Shown: positions 60,001-64,000 of the stretch, in pieces | How the letters are laid out: each line of letters opens with the position of its first letter | How positions within the stretch are numbered: the first letter of the stretch is position 1 | Origin: Portulaca oleracea | Taxonomy: Eukaryota; Streptophyta; Magnoliopsida; Caryophyllales; Portulacaceae | Assembly (NCBI GenBank): GCA_029582165.1 | Contig: CM055892.1 | Location: forward strand, 12,876,754 to 12,940,753 | Reading direction: 5' to 3' | Length of the DNA: 64,000 bases | Program-made: the position numbers and the translations under genes | The notes under the pieces: model-generated | Told to the model about the DNA's origin: nothing | Databases searched by the model: none | Seen by the model: the letters and a program-made list of their open reading frames with translations, nothing else

Positions 60001-60821
60001 TTCCCAGGTCAACCTATATTCTAGACAAGTCCCTTGCTCCATGCTGGAAAGAAACCAAATAACATTAAAATTACAAATGTGTAACTAACAAATGAGAGAT
60101 TCTATACAAGGGATGACAAAACATGCTCTCCCAACATTAGTATGTCACCGGAATTGGAAAAGACTATACACTCCCACAAAATGGTCAGACTACAATAACA
60201 CCGTTCAGATAATGTATATGTTAGCTCTTACCACCACCAGAAAGCTCTCCCAATTTCTGATTTTCTCTTATAGAATAAAAGTATGTGAAATATCACCAGA
60301 GTCATATAGTAAATTCCCAAGAAAACGCGAATAAATAAGAAAAGAAGTTGGACAAGGAAAACATACATTTTTTAAAAAAATTAGTGAGTCATTGCCCACC
60401 AAAAGCCCATATCTCATGGTAAAACCTTAGGTGAGGGTAGGCATAGGAGAAGGAAGGGGGAACAAGAGGAAAGGAAATTCCCTCATGCCTCTAGTGGGAA
60501 TTTAACCCACACTTTCTTTTGGAAGGTGGAGTCAACTACCACTAGGCCACCCCTATGGTGGTGACAAGGAAAATATACATGCTCAACATATATGCTTCAA
60601 AAGTCAAACCCGCCATTGGAAATTTAGTTATATGCATTCTTAAGCCTAAATAATTTATCTAAAAAAGACACTGAGACAGCACTTCAAGCAACTCCTATCA
60701 AAAAAAGCCTAAATGATTTATGTGCACATGAGTGGGATGCGAAGTAACCTGAGTAATGCAGAAGATGAGAGGAAACTGATTCTTGGTTCCCAGACCACAA
60801 GAAGTAGCATTCCGGCAATTC
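51012..60821 (-). CDS. coiled-coil protein gene, eight exons seen, 5' end not resolved
   Basis: Minus-strand exons with matching phases and GT-AG borders: 60821-60749, 58596-58541, 57499-57415, 57317-57258, 53816-53757, 52929-52837, 51249-51187 and 51113-51012 (TGA at 51014-51012). They join into 196 codons plus the stop. The N-terminal part is Cys-rich (NCRNATSCGLG, then DSNAGRSCNCWLIYGG), possibly metal-binding. The rest is helical with heptad-like spacing: YHEGGRLSDQQMALLQYQRE, ILRLQECLSKYE, VDLAHLLAARDQELRTLSAE, MDQLQSELRLARSVISDKDA, YVEENERLRAILGEWSART, LERALEMERMSNLELQKKV. No transmembrane segment was seen. Consistent phases across seven introns support a real gene; exons before 60821 are missing from this model. 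The family and function were not recognised. Introns are long and full of repeats. Confidence 0.8.
52227..52491. mobile_element. Stowaway-type MITE in an intron
   Basis: TACTCCCTCCATTCCTCAAT at the left and, on the other strand, TACTCCCACCATTCCTTAAT at the right, TA at both borders. 265 bp. Located between exons at 51249 and 52837. Confidence 0.87.
54235..54720 (-). pseudogene. LINE ORF2 fragment in an intron
   Basis: Minus-strand pieces NRARVLFRHDVWCGDRPPVF, RMAQLKKAF and, further on, IWKFKAPTKAF resemble the segment between RT and the zinc-binding domain of plant L1 elements (W..D.WCGD.P, then W..K.P.K). Broken by stops. Confidence 0.6.
54795..54858. repeat. poly-C then poly-A run
   Basis: About 18 C followed by about 28 A, within an intron. 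Prone to sequence error. Confidence 0.9.
55881..56461. mobile_element. MITE with GCACGGACAC termini and 11-bp duplication
   Basis: TGAAGCACGGACAC at the left and GTCCGTGCTTA at the right. CTTACACACTA flanks both sides (55870-55880 and 56462-56472). The ends are full of CGGACAC/GTGTCCG motifs. The 9-11 bp duplication suits a Mutator-like MITE. Confidence 0.82.
58070..58340. repeat. possible LINE 3' end
   Basis: TTTTTGATAAGTAATCAAAT followed by GACGCCAAGGGGATGCC looks like the terminal region of plant L1 elements read in reverse. Weak evidence. Confidence 0.3.
59641..59756. repeat. SINE-like sequence
   Basis: ACAACATACCTAGTATAGTC and the AGGAAGTCTTCCCCC region recall a common plant SINE body in reverse orientation. 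No flanking duplication found. Confidence 0.35.
60369..60562 (-). mobile_element. tRNA-derived SINE with 18-bp target duplication
   Basis: The minus strand has a Pol III box A, TGGCCTAGTGG (60549-60539), and box B, GGTTAAATTCCCAC (60507-60494), with tRNA-like spacing. The 3' end is T- and A-rich. The element is flanked by GACAAGGAAAACATACAT (60351-60368) and GACAAGGAAAATATACAT (60563-60580), one mismatch. Lies in the first visible intron of the coiled-coil gene. Confidence 0.88.
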
Positions 60822-61096
60822 CTGAGACAACACTTTAAGAATAAGACACTGACTAGTAATCTCTTATAAATAAATAGCAAGTGTGAAATAAGCCATATTC
60901 TGAAAAGCGTAAAAGAGGATTCATAAACAAAATGACAATAATAAGGGGTCATATATGTGAAAATTTGTACTTTAAACGGTTAAAGCTCCAGGTATATAGT
61001 CCAGGTTGCTTAGTATTTATGAGTACTCTCATCCACCATCAACATGTTGGTCATATTTATAAGGGCTTCCCTAAGTTAAATTTCCTCTCCACATGA

Positions 61097-61312
61097 TTAT
61101 ACATTACATTCCAATTGTTTTGGCAACCAACTAGACATAGCATAGCAGCTCCATTTCTTTACAGGCATGAAAAACATTGACCCTTTCTGTTCCCTCAAGG
61201 AGAGTTCATATAGACCATCAGTTGAGACACGCAATGGTTTACCATGCACATTAATAATAGAGCTTAAAGGATCTTTTTCCAGCAGACCATTATAGGTCCA
61301 AACAATAAACTT
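61097..61312 (-). other. possible exon
   Basis: A 70-codon open stretch (FIVWTYNGLLEKDPLSS, GKPLRVSTDGLYELSL, KGSMFFMPVKKW) follows a pyrimidine-rich tract with AG (CTTTTTGTTGCTTCTGTGAAG-like). It reads like protein, but no donor that keeps phase with the exon at 60821 was found. It may be part of the same gene, another gene, or chance. Confidence 0.3.
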
Positions 61313-61651
61313 CACAGAAGCAACAAAAAGCTACGTCTTCCAAGAAAAGAAATCTGCGATAAGCTGATCAGTCCTGGCTTACACAACAGCAGTAAACTAA
61401 TCTGGGAACAGTGCACACAAGGGAAAAAGAGAAAACAGCATATCTAGGCAACAGCACAGATAAACAGGTATCTGACCCAAGACTGATTTGAAGTTCTAAA
61501 CGGTTAGCAACTTTTAATTTTGAAGCAACTACAAATTGCAATATTAGTCTTTTACTCATTTTTGGGCATCTGTTGGGATTCATTGCTTTTTTTTTTTTGG
61601 TTCATTTTCTGTATCCTAATTTAGAATTTAGTAAAGAATATCAAAGAGTTA

Positions 61652-62155
61652 ATGAACTATGTGCCATGTAACTCTAGGATTATGTCAGTTTTGCCACCAA
61701 CTTTTTATTTCAGGCAAACATGCCACTTAAGTTTGGAAAGTAGTGAAAAATGTCTCCAAATCACGTTTTGACATGCTATAACGTCTAAAAGCTATTTTTT
61801 TAATTTTCATTTATTTTTTGTCGGTCATAACTCATAACAGTTAGAGTTTTAAGAAAAAAGAAACTCTAATTTCTTAATCAAAAATACCTTCTTATTGAAT
61901 AGTAAACGGATTCAAGCGGCATGTTTGAAGTAATTCGGATTTCGGTTTTTAAATTTCTAACAGTTATGGGTTATGACCAACAAAAAACAAAGGAAAATTT
62001 TATAAAATAGCTTTTACCTGCTACAAGCCTACAACACGTTTAAATGTGACCTGGTGGCTTTGACAATTTTCCAAACTTTAGTAGCATGTTTACATCACTT
62101 AAAAGGTTGGTGGAAAAATTGACAGAAACTCAAGTTATATGGCACAAAATTCAGG
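61652..62155. mobile_element. foldback MITE with about 95-bp terminal inverted repeats
   Basis: The left end (TGTGCCATGTAACTC, then GCCACCAACTTTTTA, AAGTTTGGAAAGT) matches the reverse complement of the right end (TGTGCCATATAACTT, then TCCACCAACCTTTTA, AAGTTTGGAAAAT). A second inner pair around CTAACAGTTATGGGTTATGA is also inverted. About 500 bp. Confidence 0.78.
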
Positions 62156-64000
62156 TAACTCACCAAAGAGACGGTGAGTGGAAGCAATGCAAACTGGAGT
62201 TGCTCTAAGACCCAAGTTGATATAGGACGCATTAATAGTTATCCGTACAAGGATATGTCTACAATGCTCACACCAAATCCCTCATTAGCTTCCACAAAAC
62301 CCAGGCAGTGTTGCACAAGAAAATAAATGCGCAATTCAATTATGATAACAGACTCACAAAATTCAATCAAAACCCAAATCATTCACTCTGCCTTCCTCAT
62401 TACATGAAGGGGGCAGCCTAGATAGATAAGAATCCTAGGAGCTCAGGGCATAGTATAAAAATACCAAAATAATAACAACTCCAATGTATCCATTAATTTG
62501 ATCGTATACTCTATTTGGTGATCCAAATAGCTTTTTAAGCATGCTGAAGTTTTCACTATCTCAAGAGTTTAGGTAGAGCACTAATCTCCACCTGGTTTTC
62601 TTAGGGGGATATTAATGTCTCAGAAAATTAAAAGGGCGGCTTATTTTCAACCCCTGAACTTAAATTACTGTTGTACTCTTCGTCTCAATATCAGCATTCC
62701 AGCTGGGTGAGAATGATGCGTTCACAAAAAAGGTTCAGGAAATAAGGATATATATAAACTTTTTCTTAAAGGAAACACACAATTGTCTTTCAAGTTTCAA
62801 GCCCTAAAGAGCATTGTTACTCTGTTTCCTGGCACCCACTCTTGAACCCTAGAACCTTTGGTTTACCCTGAAGGTGAATACTAAAAGACATACACAATAT
62901 ATACTGTATTTTAATAAATAATTATTATTTTCATTGGTTTTTAAAGGATGTTTTAGAATGTTGAAAAGTGCAGCATTTGGTATTATTATAGTGAGATTTC
63001 TTTTCCTAATCTATAAAGAGTATTTTCAAGTCAGACATCTGTGGTCCATTTCACATATTTTCGGTTTCCTGAGTTCTTAAGCTTTTTATCTTTTATCTCT
63101 AATCCTCTTCATGAAACAAAAAAGGCGTCCTATGAATGAATAGAGTTTAGTTGAATCACTAAGTTTATTAATTCCTTGTCTAAGAATATTTTGGTTCTCC
63201 ATGACTGCTCTCTCTATGTGAACTCATATGTCACACTGCGACCAAATGAAGAATCCTGTACGAGCATCCTGGGTGTCTCTAGTGAAGGAATTGCAAATTG
63301 ATCACATGAGCGCCCTAACTGGAGTAGTGGCAACAACTTCTATCTTACATATGATGTAGGACACTCTCAAAGCAATTCCAACAAAAGGGGATTCACACAG
63401 AACCCCATATTCTTGCAAACAGAAGTTGACTCAATATTATATCTTAAATTCTCATTGATAATTTGCCTTCTTCAACTACACAAAGGGATATACACAATCA
63501 GGATGCTAGCTAATACTAGGAAACCTAAATGATAAGATATAAGCAATAAAGGGACAAAAATATATATAACCAGATATTATCGTAATAAACTAGGAAGATA
63601 TATATTGATATATGCTACTTTATATCTTTTGACCTTTACAAAATATAACTGAATATAACAAAACATAAGAACTTCCTTAAAGGTATAATATTTCCTCATA
63701 TCCATGCCTTACTCCTTTTTCTTCCATCAACATGATGTCCATTCTTTTATGTCATTATCATTAGCTACAGGCTGTAGGGTTGGAGAAAATACTAATCCAC
63801 ATGCTTGGCAGAACATTTTTATATTTCATCAGCATTCAAATTTTGAGTGCTTGTAGGAGATCTAATAAATACAATAAATCAATGATATCTATTCATATTC
63901 TCGCCAGTCACTAGTGTCACCCAAAAAAAAATGAACTTTTTTCCTGAGATCTAGGTCTCTCACTTACATATACTAGTAATGATGCCCGTCCCATGGACGG
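62156..64000. other. no gene recognised
   Basis: AT-rich sequence to the window edge. It may contain introns or 5' exons of the coiled-coil gene, but no exon with clean borders was found. Confidence 0.35.

Noticed and set aside
1..64000. CRISPR arrays, bacterial operons, rRNA or functional tRNA genes
   Set aside because: None present; the short repeat arrays seen are palindromic transposon sequences without spacer structure, and the only tRNA-like boxes belong to the SINE.

Overview
The window is nuclear DNA from a eudicot plant. It is AT-rich and has spliced genes with GT-AG introns, a PPR gene, several XTH genes, and many plant-type transposable elements: Ty1/copia, Ty3/gypsy, CACTA/En-Spm, L1-type LINEs, a tRNA-derived SINE, MITEs and an endogenous pararetrovirus. 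I could not fix the species or family. No rRNA gene, functional tRNA gene or CRISPR array was seen.

Layout. At 1-1348 is the 3' end of a copia element with its 3' LTR. At 2114-3550 is an intronless PLS-class PPR gene whose C-terminus is cut off by a 16-bp tandem duplication. Three xyloglucan endotransglucosylase/hydrolase (XTH) genes form a dispersed cluster: XTH-a (6083-7159, minus, frameshifted in exon 1), XTH-b (13106-14187, minus, intact) and XTH-c (48037-49121, plus). Between them, in order, lie a truncated gypsy 5' LTR plus gag (8647-11370), a degenerate caulimovirid-like endogenous pararetrovirus (about 16.0-22.2 kb, minus), and a large CACTA element with tnp2-like and second-gene remnants (23045 to about 31.74 kb). 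These are followed by LINE, MITE and LTR fragments, and a long non-autonomous LTR element (37130-45186, TSD TAGTT) that carries a nested 3.5-kb solo LTR (39676-43209, TSD GGCTA). From 51.0 to at least 60.8 kb, minus strand, is an eight-exon stretch of a small coiled-coil protein gene whose introns hold several MITEs, LINE pieces and a SINE.

Main points. XTH-b and XTH-c lie in inverted orientation 34 kb apart. They are identical over about 1.04 kb, introns included, except for one base and a TA-repeat length. The identity starts inside the signal peptide and stops a few bases before the stop codon, while promoters and 3' flanks are diverged. This is the pattern of recent gene conversion. The single base difference changes the predicted catalytic nucleophile Glu to Asp in XTH-c. 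All three XTH promoters share two conserved blocks. Three unrelated elements (gypsy LTR, copia-like LTR, CACTA end) carry arrays of short CG-rich palindromes, and in both LTRs the array lies just upstream of the TATA box. I found no evidence of a wholly new gene system. The XTH conversion and nucleophile swap are the strongest lead.
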